Shown: piece after piece, positions 11,397 to 21,260 of the stretch
How positions within the stretch are numbered: position 1 is the first letter of the stretch
How the letters are laid out: the number at the start of each line of letters is the position of its first letter
DNA from: Amoebophrya sp. A120
Lineage: Eukaryota > Sar > Dinophyceae > Syndiniales > Amoebophryaceae
Direction of reading: 5' to 3'
DNA length: 64,000 bases
NCBI GenBank assembly: GCA_905178155.1
Contig: CAJINV010000006.1
Coordinates: 3,906,130-3,970,129 of the forward strand
Notes under the pieces: generated by a model
What the model was told of the DNA's origin: nothing
Seen by the model: only the letters and a program-made list of their open reading frames with translations
Databases searched by the model: none
Made by a program: the position numbers and the translations under genes

Positions 11397-12230
11397 GGTT
11401 GATGGTTCTTGCCGTCAAAACTTTTTTATCAGTGTTCTTTTTTGATTTTGCGAAATTTTCTTTGTAACTGTATCTTTTTGTACTATCACGAGCGACCGGC
11501 GTGGAATACGAGGTAAGTGTGTTTAGTATATGCGCATGGCCCAACTAGAGCAATACACGACCTTTCTTTTTCATCTCGCAGTAATTGTAGTTACACAGAT
11601 TTTTCAAATTCGTCCACAAGGCTGATCATGGTTGTGATGCGTTGCTTCTCTAAACTTACTCTCAACTACAACGCTAAGTACAGCAACCTCATCTCTCGTC
11701 TCGTCGTCAAATGTCTTCGCTGGTACAGCAGCAAGAGCAAGGTTTCATTTACGCAGATGCTCTTGAAACTGCAACAAGCGCTCGCCTAGTGCGGAAGACA
11801 GATCACACCAAGAACGACGAACAAAGAACAGGCAACGCCTTTTCGCGGAAACTCGTGTGGCCGAAACAGCGGTCATTCCAGTAATATGCCAAGATTCCGA
11901 CCTCATGCGAAGAGAGGATCTTCACTTCTACAGAAGAACACGACTGGTGGCGCCACCTCATCAAGGAGCCGATCTGTCGTCTCGCGCAGAAGTATGGTAC
12001 AACGTTGTGTCGGGAGTTGTCCTCGCCATGCTGCTAGCTCTGAATCTTGTTTGAAACAACCGAGTACAACTTCATCTCCAGCAGTAGCGAAGCGGTTTTT
12101 TACTTACTGTGCAAAAACCGTGTCAAATGCGTCGAGTGCGACCCACGACCACTTCTGATTTTATTCAAGAAGTTGTGCACGACTGCAGTCAGAAGTATAG
12201 TTGCAGTTCTCGTGCAAAGAATTATCCTCC
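11397..12230. other. Intergenic upstream of ETFB
   Basis: No exon or introner seen. It should contain the ETFB promoter; no motif is recognisable. Confidence 0.4.
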
Positions 12231-12274
12231 TCAAGGCTTCGCATCCGGCTGGAAAATGACGCCAATGTAGGTCG

Positions 12275-12537
12275 TATGGATTGCAAAAATGTCTGGGTCT
12301 GGAAGAATGCAGGAGTTTGTCATACAGATTTTGCATCACCCATGAGGTCTGTGATGCTGGCCGAGCATCAGAGATTTTGCGAGGGCTTTCTGATGCTCAT
12401 ACCGCATGAGAAATGCCCTCTCCGCGTAGCACAAATTGCACCTCTTTTGCTCTTCATGCAATACAGTTTTTATGTAGATTCCAAGTGTAGCAACACAAGT
12501 TGTATCCTTCCAGACCCAGAAATTTTTACATTTGATA
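12275..12537. mobile_element. Introner, family B
   Basis: Flanking repeat CGACC; joins TIPT to YIGV. Absent from the intact gene; copy II has an F introner one codon away. Confidence 0.9.
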
Positions 12538-12573
12538 GGTCGGTATGGTTTCGATCGTGATCCCGTCGCTGGA

Positions 12574-12894
12574 TATGGATGTGTCAGGATTGAAATCGAC
12601 GAAGATGAAATAACTTGCAATGCATAAAATAGATGAAAATTGTAACCCAGATTCCAAGTGGTGCATGACAACTTTGAGTAAGGCCGAAATCCAGTTTGTC
12701 GTCCTGTTTGGGTAAGGAAGACGCCTTTTGTCATGCTACTTTAGCAGCTCAGTTTCATTCTACTCCTCAACAGGCTTACAATCTGCCTCACTTGCCTACT
12801 CTGCAAGACATGCACTTTGTGGGCTGCATTTTATGCATGACAAACTCTTTCAACTTGAACTTTGACGATTTCAATCCTGACATTCACTCCCATA
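12574..12894. mobile_element. Introner, minor family J
   Basis: Flanking repeat TCCAG; same position (KKSS|DG) and nearly the same sequence as 17955-18273, so it predates the duplication of copies I and III. Confidence 0.88.
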
Positions 12895-13082
12895 CTGGAC
12901 TTCTTGAAAATGAACACGTCGCCCTCGTACCCACTCGTGTCGCCAACGTTAACAAGTGCCGCTCTTTGCGAAGTGCGTACTGCGCTTGAAGATGGACCGC
13001 GGCTACTGCTTCTGCTCAGTGTTTCAACACAGCTACCGTCGTTGGCACCTACCACCTACTTCCTTACTTAGAGGTGGTATGA

Positions 13083-14989
13083 TTATTCCTCAACATTCGG
13101 ATGGCGTCTCCTCCAGAGGCTGCTCGGCCCTGTCCTGCTTGTTGGTCCCATACGGACCACCGTTGGGTCGAGCTCTCCCGCTTCGCTCCTTCCAAGCCGC
13201 ATGAGCTCCTCCCCATACTGCTTTGCTTCCAAGACCCTGCTCCGTACTTCCCGGTCCCTGCTATCCCGAAGCAACTCTCCCTGACGCTGCCGGCGGTCTC
13301 TTTCCGCCGCTCGTCGTGCTTCCTCTTGTTCCCTCGCCACAGTTCTGGGAAAAACAAGAGAGCGAATCCCTTGGCAGCAGCTATTATATACCCTGAATAA
13401 GTTATCATGTAACCGTTCTTGTAAAAAAGTGAATGCTGTTGCAATAAATGGCAGAAAAATTGGGGTTAGTGAGTACAGGCTGCATGTAATTATGCACAGT
13501 GTCACTTTTTCACGTCAAAAATGCATGTGCCATTTATTTTTTCACGCGCCATCACGTTCTTCTATCAGCGAAGGAAGCTGCGAGAAGATCTTCCGTGAAG
13601 TATTTCACTTTAGTACGAGTACGATACGGACACAACTTCTACGCAGCATATTGGCTCTGTCCTTAGCTCCGATCTCGCCACAGAGAGCTGCATTGCTGCG
13701 GAAGGAATCGTACCACCGTTGTTCCCATCGTCCTCTGCGGTTGCGGACGCACTCGCCGTCTGCGCAAAACTGCTTCTCGACATCGCTGGCGTCGCCGTGG
13801 TACTTGCTGCGCAAGTCACCGAAATCTCCGCTAGGGAAGCTACCCCGTCGTCATTCGTGTCGAACTCCGTCATGCACGTTTCTGCAGGAGTTGCAGTTGT
13901 TTCATCACCAGCCGAAGAGCTGCTGACATCTTCAACCCGCTGCGTGTCATGATTCTTGTTCCGAATCCCCATTTCGGCGACGAATTTCTGCATTTCCGCC
14001 ATATCCAACCGCTGATCACCGTTCAAATCGAAGACCAAAACCGTCCTGCCGTACTGGTACGCGTCGAAGTTGTAGAGCAGAAATGGAGCCTCATACTGGA
14101 AGTGCCGCATCAGTATCTGGGAGAGGTCGACGTGTAAGTAGTACATTGAAATTTCATTCATTCCCATCTACTTGCTGTTGCAGTGCTACTTTTACAATAC
14201 TAGACGCCACGCGCTTGTTGCGTGAGTAGATTAGTACACACGATTTTACAACATGATGGGCCGTTCAGATAAACATGAGCGAAACTTCTGTCATCGCCCT
14301 GGAGATGCAGACGCACGTGCACCAAAAGCAAGAAGTAGTATTTGTACCTGCATTCCCTGCAGCTCCACCGACGGGACCTGCTTCAGCATCTGGTTCTCCA
14401 TAGAAACCGTAGTCGCCACGTAAGTCGACCACTGTCCCTGGAAATGACTCAACTGCAGGTCGGTCATCGCGTCGAGGGAGGTCGCCTCCACATGATTAGT
14501 TTGCAGAAGGCTCGCAGTTCTTGTGGTGGACGAAAATAAGGACCAGCTCCTGGGGTTAGTCTTCTTGTTGGGCAAAGTCAAACTCGTCCTTGTTGTCCCT
14601 CCAAAGACGGTAGTTCCGTCAGGCAGTAGAGTGGAGGTGCTCCTCGGGGAATTGAAAGAACCATCTGCACCTGCTCCGCCCAAGCCAATATCACCTTCCT
14701 GCTCGCCAAGCTCAGCAACGACATCGGTGGCCGCGTCCTCCTCGATGTGGATCATGTGGTCCTCTGATACAACAAGACCACCAACACGGTCTTCATCCTG
14801 CAGCTGCTGCTGGATCACAGATTTGGGACTGTGCTGCAGTGCAGCCGTGAAAAAGTGCCAGTTCAACGGACTCGACATGTCGACGAAGGTGGCACTGTGG
14901 TACAGCGCCGCAAGCCCGGCGGTCCCGCCAAGCAATTCGAAGACACAAGGAGGTGGTCTCGTTCTTACACTTCCTGGTCGCGCCGCCAT
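13083..14989 (-). CDS. EF-hand protein
   Basis: Exons: 14989-14348, 14167 to about 13640, 13435-13083. The start is the ATG at 14989 (MAARPGSV). The second exon has two EF-hand loops in tandem: DLNGDQRLDMAE, with D, N, D, R, D and E at the six ligand positions, and DTNDDGVASLAE, where position 9 is S. Calcium binding is likely for the first and plausible for the second. The third exon is strongly charged and helical (AREQEEARRAAERDRRQRQG), a probable coiled coil, and ends HPNVEE. Intron 14168-14347 is canonical. The second junction (about 13640 to 13435) is not fixed: the acceptor has a good CTAAC branch site, pyrimidine tract and CAACAG, but no donor matches its phase cleanly. Role unknown; a calcium-responsive structural or regulatory protein is a guess. 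Confidence 0.65.
14168..14347 (-). other. Canonical GT-AG intron
   Basis: Donor ATGCAG|GTACAA and acceptor AAGTAG|ATGGGA, phase 0, in the EF-hand gene. No TIR or introner 9-mer. Confidence 0.65.
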
Positions 14990-15896
14990 CTTGCTGGAGT
15001 CAGCACTTGTTAGATTGCTTTCACTAGGAAAAAAAATGGCGGCTTTTTTTTTGCAATTTTCCTGTATTTGACGCGTCTTTTTTGTTTTTCTGTATTGTTC
15101 TGACAAGGCCGCGAAAATTGACGAGATTATCAGTAGCAGCGAGCGATACATATGATAGGTGGTTTATCATTCATTCTTCCTCTTTGGTTGGCGGGGAATA
15201 AAGCAACAGAGTTCATACAAAAACTTCTTTTTCACGACAATCTCACGACAGAAAAGCGAGTCTGGCTGACATCCTCCCACGGCGACATTGTTGAATACTT
15301 ACTCGATATTATACGAAGAGAGCACGACGTTGCCGTTGTCCCTGACGAAATGAGCACAACCAAGTACAACCTTCATCTACTACGAAACTCCTTCAACGAG
15401 TATTGGTATTCCCGTGACAAACGAATAACGATGATCCGAGCATATCTCTTTTTCTTTGAAGATGTTCATCGTGCTTGACTGCAGTTTTAACTTTACTCGA
15501 CGAAATTCTGATTCTTATTCTTTTTCACGTCCTTACATTTTTAAAAACACAAATCCGCCGTCGTGGTCCCTTGAACCGTCTTTCATCAAAATCGTCCTCA
15601 AACTTCCGCTTCTGAATTTGATGATTTTCTGTCTGTTCATACGCATGAAGATTTTTCTTCCGGAACAACCAGAACCAAGCACAGTGGGGGAAAAACTATA
15701 GCTTGTCTCCACTTCGTTTGCCGACGTCTCGTCGAAACTATATTACACAGCACGCGCGTATAGATTTCCATTCATTTACCCCAGCTCCTGGCGGTCTCTG
15801 CGGAACCGATGTGTCGACCGTAGAAGTGCGCAAATACCACCGTGAGCCGCAACTAGCTAGTCCGCAGCAAGTCATCTACTTCATCGATCGCGCCCC
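14990..15896. other. Intergenic, one plus-strand frame
   Basis: The only longer frame is 15152-15478 on the plus strand (108 codons from an ATG). It resembles nothing I know and could be chance; it would be the only plus-strand gene here. No introner is present. Confidence 0.25.
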
Positions 15897-15937
15897 TTAA
15901 GGCTTCGCATCCGGCTGGAAAATGACGCCAATGTAGG

Positions 15938-16246
15938 TATCAAAAGGAAAAATCCGTCCTCCCCATATCGAAAACGAGACTTGTGATGCTGTATTTGAGT
16001 ACACAAATCGACTTGTAATGCTGGAAGGCCAAGAGCCGCAGTTGTGGCCTCGGGTGCAGGCAATTTGTCATGCTGTTTCCCACTAAGTGGCTCTCTGTCA
16101 TGCTGAAGGCGCAAGGTTTTCCCACGCCAGCCAGCACTACCCTCCGCATGTCTTTCCTTCTAGCATGACAGAGCTGATTTGTCACCACGAATCTGCATCA
16201 CAGATCTTCGTTTTGATATGGGGTGGGGGGATTTTTCATTTTGATA
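15938..16246. mobile_element. Introner, family F
   Basis: Flanking repeat CCTAC; joins IPTY to IGVI. Confidence 0.92.
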
Positions 16247-16314
16247 GTAGGTCGGTATGGTATCGATCGTCTCCCCGTCGCTCGACTTCTTGAAAATGAA
16301 CACGTCGCCCTCGT

Positions 16315-16565
16315 TATGCATTGCAAATGTGTCTGGATCTGGATCTGGAAGGATGCGAAGTTTGTCATGCACATTCTGCATGACCCAGCATTACAGGTTT
16401 TTTGAGGGCTTAATGCCTATCCCGCATGAGAAACACCCTCTCCGCGTAGAAAAAACTACTGGACTCCTCTTGCTGCTCATGCAATACAGATTTTTTTAGA
16501 ATCCACAGGTAGCATCACAAATTCCATTCTTTCCAGACATCCAGGGTGGATATTTGCAGTGCATA
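16315..16565. mobile_element. Introner, family B
   Basis: Flanking repeat ACGAG; joins SGYE to GDVF. No intron at this site in copies I or III. Confidence 0.9.
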
Positions 16566-16598
16566 CTCGTACCCACTCGTGTCCCCGACGTTCAGCAC

Positions 16599-16935
16599 TA
16601 TCAAAATGAAAAGTCTCCCGCTCCCACATCGAAGTGGAAGTCTCTGATGCGGGATCTGTGTACACAAATCAGCTCTGTCTTGCAGTGAGGCACAACTGCA
16701 GGCAAAGCATAAGCCTGCGTAGGGGTGTTTTGGTGTAAGTGCTTCGCATAGTAGAGGCCTGCCATGTAAGCGCAACAGCATTACAAATCGCCTGCATAAG
16801 GCGGCGGATTTTTTGCCTTCGCCCTCTTGCAAGAAGAGAGACAGGATCTTCTGTGGTCACAAATCAGCATGACAGATTTTATTTACAGGTATACCTTTTC
16901 AGCATGGGCGGGAGGGGGAATTTTTACTCGCAATA
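16599..16935. mobile_element. Introner, family F
   Basis: Flanking repeat GTGCT; joins IAVL to NVGD. No intron at this site in copies I or III. Confidence 0.9.
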
Positions 16936-17104
16936 AGCACCGCAATGCCGTCTGGATTCAGGTTGTTCATTGCATATTTCTTCGCGTTCTTCTCGCTCAT
17001 CATGTATCCCCCGTGCAATCGGTCGTACTTTTTCCCCGTCGGCAGATTGTCATTCACCGCCCCGGCGTAATAGCTCGGCAACTGCACGACATTCGGCGCG
17101 ATTT

Positions 17105-17393
17105 TATGCATTGCAAATATGGCTGGGTCTGGAAGATTGGAACTACTTGTCTTCATGCTAAATCCTTCCGAATCATGCAAAAAGAAAAATCTGTGTTGCA
17201 GGAATGGCAAAAGCTGTCCACTTTCGACCAAGTTTGGAGGGGATTTCTCATGCAGGATATTAGCCATGACAGAGACCTCACAGAGTCTGTCATGCTAGGT
17301 CCCGCATTCCAGATTTGATGGGTCATGGAAAACCTGCATGACAAGTGGCCTAGCAATTATCTTGCAGACGTCCAGTGAGATTTGCAGTTGATA
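17105..17393. mobile_element. Introner, family B
   Basis: Flanking repeat AAATC; joins LHEI to APNV. No intron at this site in the intact gene. Confidence 0.92.
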
Positions 17394-17442
17394 GATTTCG
17401 TGCAGTCGCAACTTGTTTTTCGCAAAGTCCGCAGATATCTCG

Positions 17443-17699
17443 TATGCATTTCAAAAATGTCTGGGTCTGGAAACTTGTGATGCTAAAATGTGGATGATGC
17501 AGACAGTTCCGAATGCAGCAACCCAGCATGACAATTTTCCGGAACGCTTTCTCATAGGCAATCCGCATGAGAAGTTGCGTTTTTGCATGTACAAAAGAGG
17601 CTGCGACTTTTGTTGGTTATGCCATACAGATTTTCTAGGTATGGAAAGCTAGCATTACAAGTTCCAACCTTCCACACCCAGACACTTTTACAATCCATA
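17443..17699. mobile_element. Introner, family B
   Basis: Flanking repeat CGAGATA, in the codons for T-E-I-S. The intact gene is uninterrupted here. Confidence 0.92.
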
Positions 17700-17710
17700 T
17701 CTCGGTGGGT

Positions 17711-17845
17711 TATGCCAGAAGTGCACAACGGCTTCCCTCCCTTGTCTTCCTAATTTGTCATGTAAAGACACCAATTTTTACCAGCATCGACTACAGCATT
17801 GTAGTTGTAGCATTCTCTGGCATGACAAGTAGCAGCACGAAGACG
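17711..17845. repeat. Truncated family G introner remnant
   Basis: Matches the left part of the G introner at 18979-19296 almost base for base (start GGGTTATGCCAGAAGTGCAC) and stops at the duplication breakpoint, so its other TIR is missing. Confidence 0.8.
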
Positions 17846-17879
17846 AACCAAAAGTCATCTACTTCATCGATCGCGCCCC

Positions 17880-20256
17880 TTAAGGCTTCGCATCCGGCTG
17901 GAAAATGACGCCGATGTAGGTCGGTATGGTTTCGATCGTGGTCCCGTCGCTGGATATGGATGTGTCAGGATTGAAATCGACGAAGGTGAAATAGCTTGCA
18001 ATGCATAAAATGGATGAAAATTGTAACCCAGATTCTAAGTGGTGCATGACAACTCTGAGTAAGGCCGAAATCCAGTTTGTCGTCCTGTTTGGGTAAGGAG
18101 GACGCCTTTTGTCATGCTACTTTAGCAGCTCAGTTACAGTTTCTACTTCTCAACAGGCTTACAATCTGCCTCACTTGTCTACTCTGCAAGACAGGCACTT
18201 TGTAGGCTGCATCTTATGCGTGACAAACTATTTCAACTTGAACTTTGACGATTTCAATCCTGACACTCTCATACTGGACTTCTTGAAAATGAACACGTCG
18301 CCCTCGTACCCACTCGTGTCCCCGACGTTCAGCACCGCGATGCCGTCTGGATTCAGATCATCAAGTGTAAATATGTCTGGGTCTTGAGACTTGTGATGCT
18401 AAAGTATAGATAAGACTGGCGCTTTCAAGTGCAGCCAAGCATGACAAGTTTACTTGACGCCGTCTGCTGCATAGCACGCTCACACATGTCATGACAAGCT
18501 CCGTTTTTGCATGACGACAAAGTGGCGCCTTTCTACAACTTGCTGGATGTGCAATACAGATTTTTCAGGAATGCAAGACATGCAACACAAGTTCCACTTC
18601 TCCAGACCCAGACATATTTGAGATGCATACAGGTTGTTCATTGCATATTTCTTCGCGTTCTTCTCGCTCATCATGTACCCCCCGTGCAATCGGTCGTACT
18701 TTTTCCCCGTCGGCAGATTGTCATTCACCGCCCCGTATCCTGTGCAAAACTATCGTACTCGAAGTAATTGCAGTCATGCATTACAAATTTTTTTCTTACG
18801 GTAAATCCGCATGACAAATTTTATTTCCCATGCTGAGGAAATTTGTCATGCATTGATACGAATACGATACTTTTGAGTTCATACCCCAGAGTAATAGCTC
18901 GGCAACTGCACGACGTTCGGCGCGATTTCGTGCAGTCGCAACTTGTTTTTCGCAAAGTCAGCAGATATCTCGGTGGGTTATGCCAGAAGTGCACAACGGC
19001 TTCCCTCCCTCGTCTTCCTAATTTGTCATGTAAAGACACCAATTTTTACCAGCATCCACTACAGCATTGTACTTGTAGAATTCTTCGGCATGACAAGTAG
19101 CAGCACGAAGTAGATGAACCCACTGAAGATCCCTACCAGCATCCAGACATGGGCTGGTTTTTCTGGTATAGATAGAATGGAATCCCATTCATCTTGAGGC
19201 TAGTACCGCGATGTATTTCTGCCACTGGAGGTCCTCCTCTTGTTTTCAAATACGCAGGACGACACTACAGAGCCGTTCTTGTGCACTCTCTTCATAGTGA
19301 CTTTTTGTGGTACTCAAACCCATCGACGACGCTGCAGCCGAAATACGCAAACGTGTTGGCCTATCAAATGCAAAAACGTCTGGGTCTGGATGAGTACAAG
19401 GTTTGTCATGCATATTTTCCATAAGGCATGATGTCTGTGATGCATGCCTGGCATCACAGATTCTGCGAGAGCTTTCTGATGCTCCTACCGCATGAGAAAT
19501 CCCCTCTTTGCGTAGCAACAAGTGGACCTCTTTTCCTGTTCATGCAATACAGGTTTTTTTAGCATCCAAATGCAGCATCACAAGTTGCACCCTTCCAGAC
19601 CCAGACATTTTTACATTCCATATGGCCGTAATCCCGCATCCAGACCCCAGATCCGCAATCGTCTGTCCCCGTTGCAGCTCCAGCATCTGCAGCATCCTGC
19701 GGTTTAGACTCGCTTGGGACAGGTTGGACTCGCTGTTCTGAAATCTGGGCACCACCTGTGAGCTGTCCGTGTAGTGCCCCCGCACGAAGTTGTAAGCGTC
19801 CGTCAGTGTGCAGTTTCCGGGCTCCGGGTAGTTTGTAGTTCCGGATCCTGCTCGACGAGAGCTGCTCGTCGCCGTCCCATCGGTTGTGCTAGTATAATCG
19901 CCGGTGCCGCTAGCTGCAGTGGTTCCACCGCCGGAGAAAGCGGCGGCGCGCTGCAGCAAGTTCATATTGGAGGACAAACAGGGAGGAAAGACGAAATCAA
20001 GGAGCGTCGTTGCTGTAGCTGTGATAGCCAAGAACAAGCCCCTCGAGGACGTTGATCGCCCACGACCCACGATGAAACTGTAGTTCTTCTTGTGCGGATG
20101 ATGAAACAAAAAGCGGTTGTTCAGCCGGACTATCCGATGGTGATGATTATACTGGTTTTTGGTCGCCTGGAGCTGCTGGTGTTGAAGATACGAGGAGGAA
20201 TTATTGCACAAGGGCCGGGCCACACGCTCAACAGAGCTGCTGTACAGACTCTTCAT
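17880..20256 (-). CDS. Protein-L-isoaspartate O-methyltransferase-like protein (intact copy I)
   Basis: A class I S-adenosylmethionine methyltransferase that by family would methylate isoaspartyl residues in damaged proteins. Exons: 20256-19623, 19361-19297, 18978-18884, 18735-18630, 18357-18274, 17954-17880. The first ATG in frame is at 20256. About 70 residues of basic, asparagine/histidine-rich sequence precede a hydrophobic segment (LFLAITATATTLLDFVF) that may be an anchor or organelle signal. The family region follows: SLNRRMLQMLELQRGQTIAD, the glycine loop ADLGSGCGITA, SVVDGFEYHKKS, then a DNLPTGKKYDRLHGG block at the place of the catalytic-fold strand 4, and the closing NPDGIAVLNVG and GDVFIFKK strands. 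Stop TAA at 17880-17882. Substrate specificity is not provable here. Its 3' half is repeated twice to the left. Confidence 0.8.
17955..18273. mobile_element. Introner, minor family J
   Basis: Flanking repeat TCCAG; joins FKKSS to DGTT. Shared with copy III, absent from copy II. Confidence 0.9.
18358..18629. mobile_element. Introner, family B
   Basis: Flanks CCTG and TCTG; joins MNNL to NPDG. Copy II is uninterrupted here. Confidence 0.9.
18736..18883. mobile_element. Introner, family A
   Basis: Flanking repeat GGGG; joins YYSG to AVND. Copy II has uninterrupted coding sequence here. Confidence 0.92.
18979..19296. mobile_element. Introner, family G
   Basis: Joins HKKS to PTEI; TIR reduced to GTGCACAA with TATG-like tips. 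Confidence 0.8.
19362..19622. mobile_element. Introner, family B
   Basis: Flanking repeat GGCCA; splits the SAM-binding loop, joining CGIT to ANTF. Confidence 0.92.
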
Positions 20257-21260
20257 CGACCAGGGTGGACATAGCAGCTTTCTCTTGGACAATTTGATGA
20301 TGAATGTTTATCTTTCACTTCTTGTTCCACGGAAACGGACCACCCGTCGGTTTCACGGAGGTGAACATTCTTTTGAGAAACAAGAAAGATCAAGAGTTGT
20401 AGTTGTACAACTAGGAATACAACAAACAAAAAGGCTCTCGAGCAGGTCGTTGTGGTAGCGCTCTTATTGTTCATCCGCTGGACCACGACACGATAGCACC
20501 ATGCTAGTAAGTTTCACTTCTTCTACAACTTTTTATCGAGCAAATTTCGTCTACGGCAAAAAGGTTGTAAGTAGTAAGGCTCAGGACGACACACTGCTAA
20601 GAAAAGTACACGGTGAGTCACTGACACTGTAGGTGTGGAGCGCCGATGTCTTGTTCGCGCAGAGGAGCTGGTGTTCTACTGCATACTAGGGTGAACAACT
20701 TGATCTTCAGGTTGACTGAAGTTTTTCTTCTATCTATTTTGATTTCCTCTCTTTCTAGTCATGCGCCTGCGCGTCGGGAAATATTACCAGAGTGCGCTGT
20801 CCTAGTTTTTACACTTAATTCGCGATTTTTTCATCTGACAAGAACCGGGAAAATAACAAATTACAGCCGCGCGTCTGCGCTGCCTTTTCCCAGAACCCGA
20901 CCGATAGTTTGGTTTTGATGTTGGGACTTAGAAGCCGATAATCGACACGATGGGCACATTTCTATCTGCTTCGGAACATCACGACAGGGCTCTAGCAACT
21001 GGAATTTTACCGCGATGAGTCAAAGGCTCTTTTTTTATCTTTTGTATACGAAGAGTACGAGCTGTGTCTCCTGCTGTACTAGCTTTTTATCTCATTCCTC
21101 CATGGGTGTGATTTTTCAACTGCAACTTCTCCTTTCAACACGTTTTTCCGTTCTGTTTTTCAGTCGGTTCATCTTGAAAAAATCGCATTCGCTCCTGCAG
21201 CTCAAAGAGCCGCATGACGAAGACCGGCACTAGTACAACTGCTTCTCTCACGTACTATCC
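20257..21260. other. Intergenic
   Basis: Between the methyltransferase start and the stop of the large cold-shock-like gene. No introner or recognisable exon. Confidence 0.4.

Larger units (their letters stand above)
12231..13055 (-). pseudogene. 5'-truncated methyltransferase copy III
   Basis: Carries only the last two conserved blocks of the methyltransferase encoded at 17880-20256: LVNVGDTSGYEGDVFIFKKS (exon about 12980-12895), then SDGITIETIPT (12573-12538) and YIGVIFQPDAKP with a TGA stop (12274-12231). The catalytic nucleotide-binding motif is absent. Upstream to 13055 the frame stays open but the residues do not match the parent gene. It shares the J introner with the intact gene at the same codon and has one B introner of its own. 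Probably a non-functional duplicate, although the frame is unbroken. Confidence 0.75.
15897..17710 (-). pseudogene. 5'-truncated methyltransferase copy II
   Basis: Matches the 3' half of the gene at 17880-20256 from the TEISADFAKNKL block through YIGVIFQPDAKP and TAA (15897-15899). The catalytic motif I exon is missing. Exons: 17710-17700, 17442-17394, 17104-16936, 16598-16566, 16314-16247, 15937-15897. Coding sequence is close to the intact copy (SDGETIDTIPTY against SDGTTIETIPTY) and every join stays in frame. The duplicated unit runs from about 15870, including the TCATCTACTTCATCGATCG tail after the stop, to about 17845, where it ends inside a G introner remnant. None of its five introners is shared with the intact copy. 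Expression is unknown. Confidence 0.8.
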
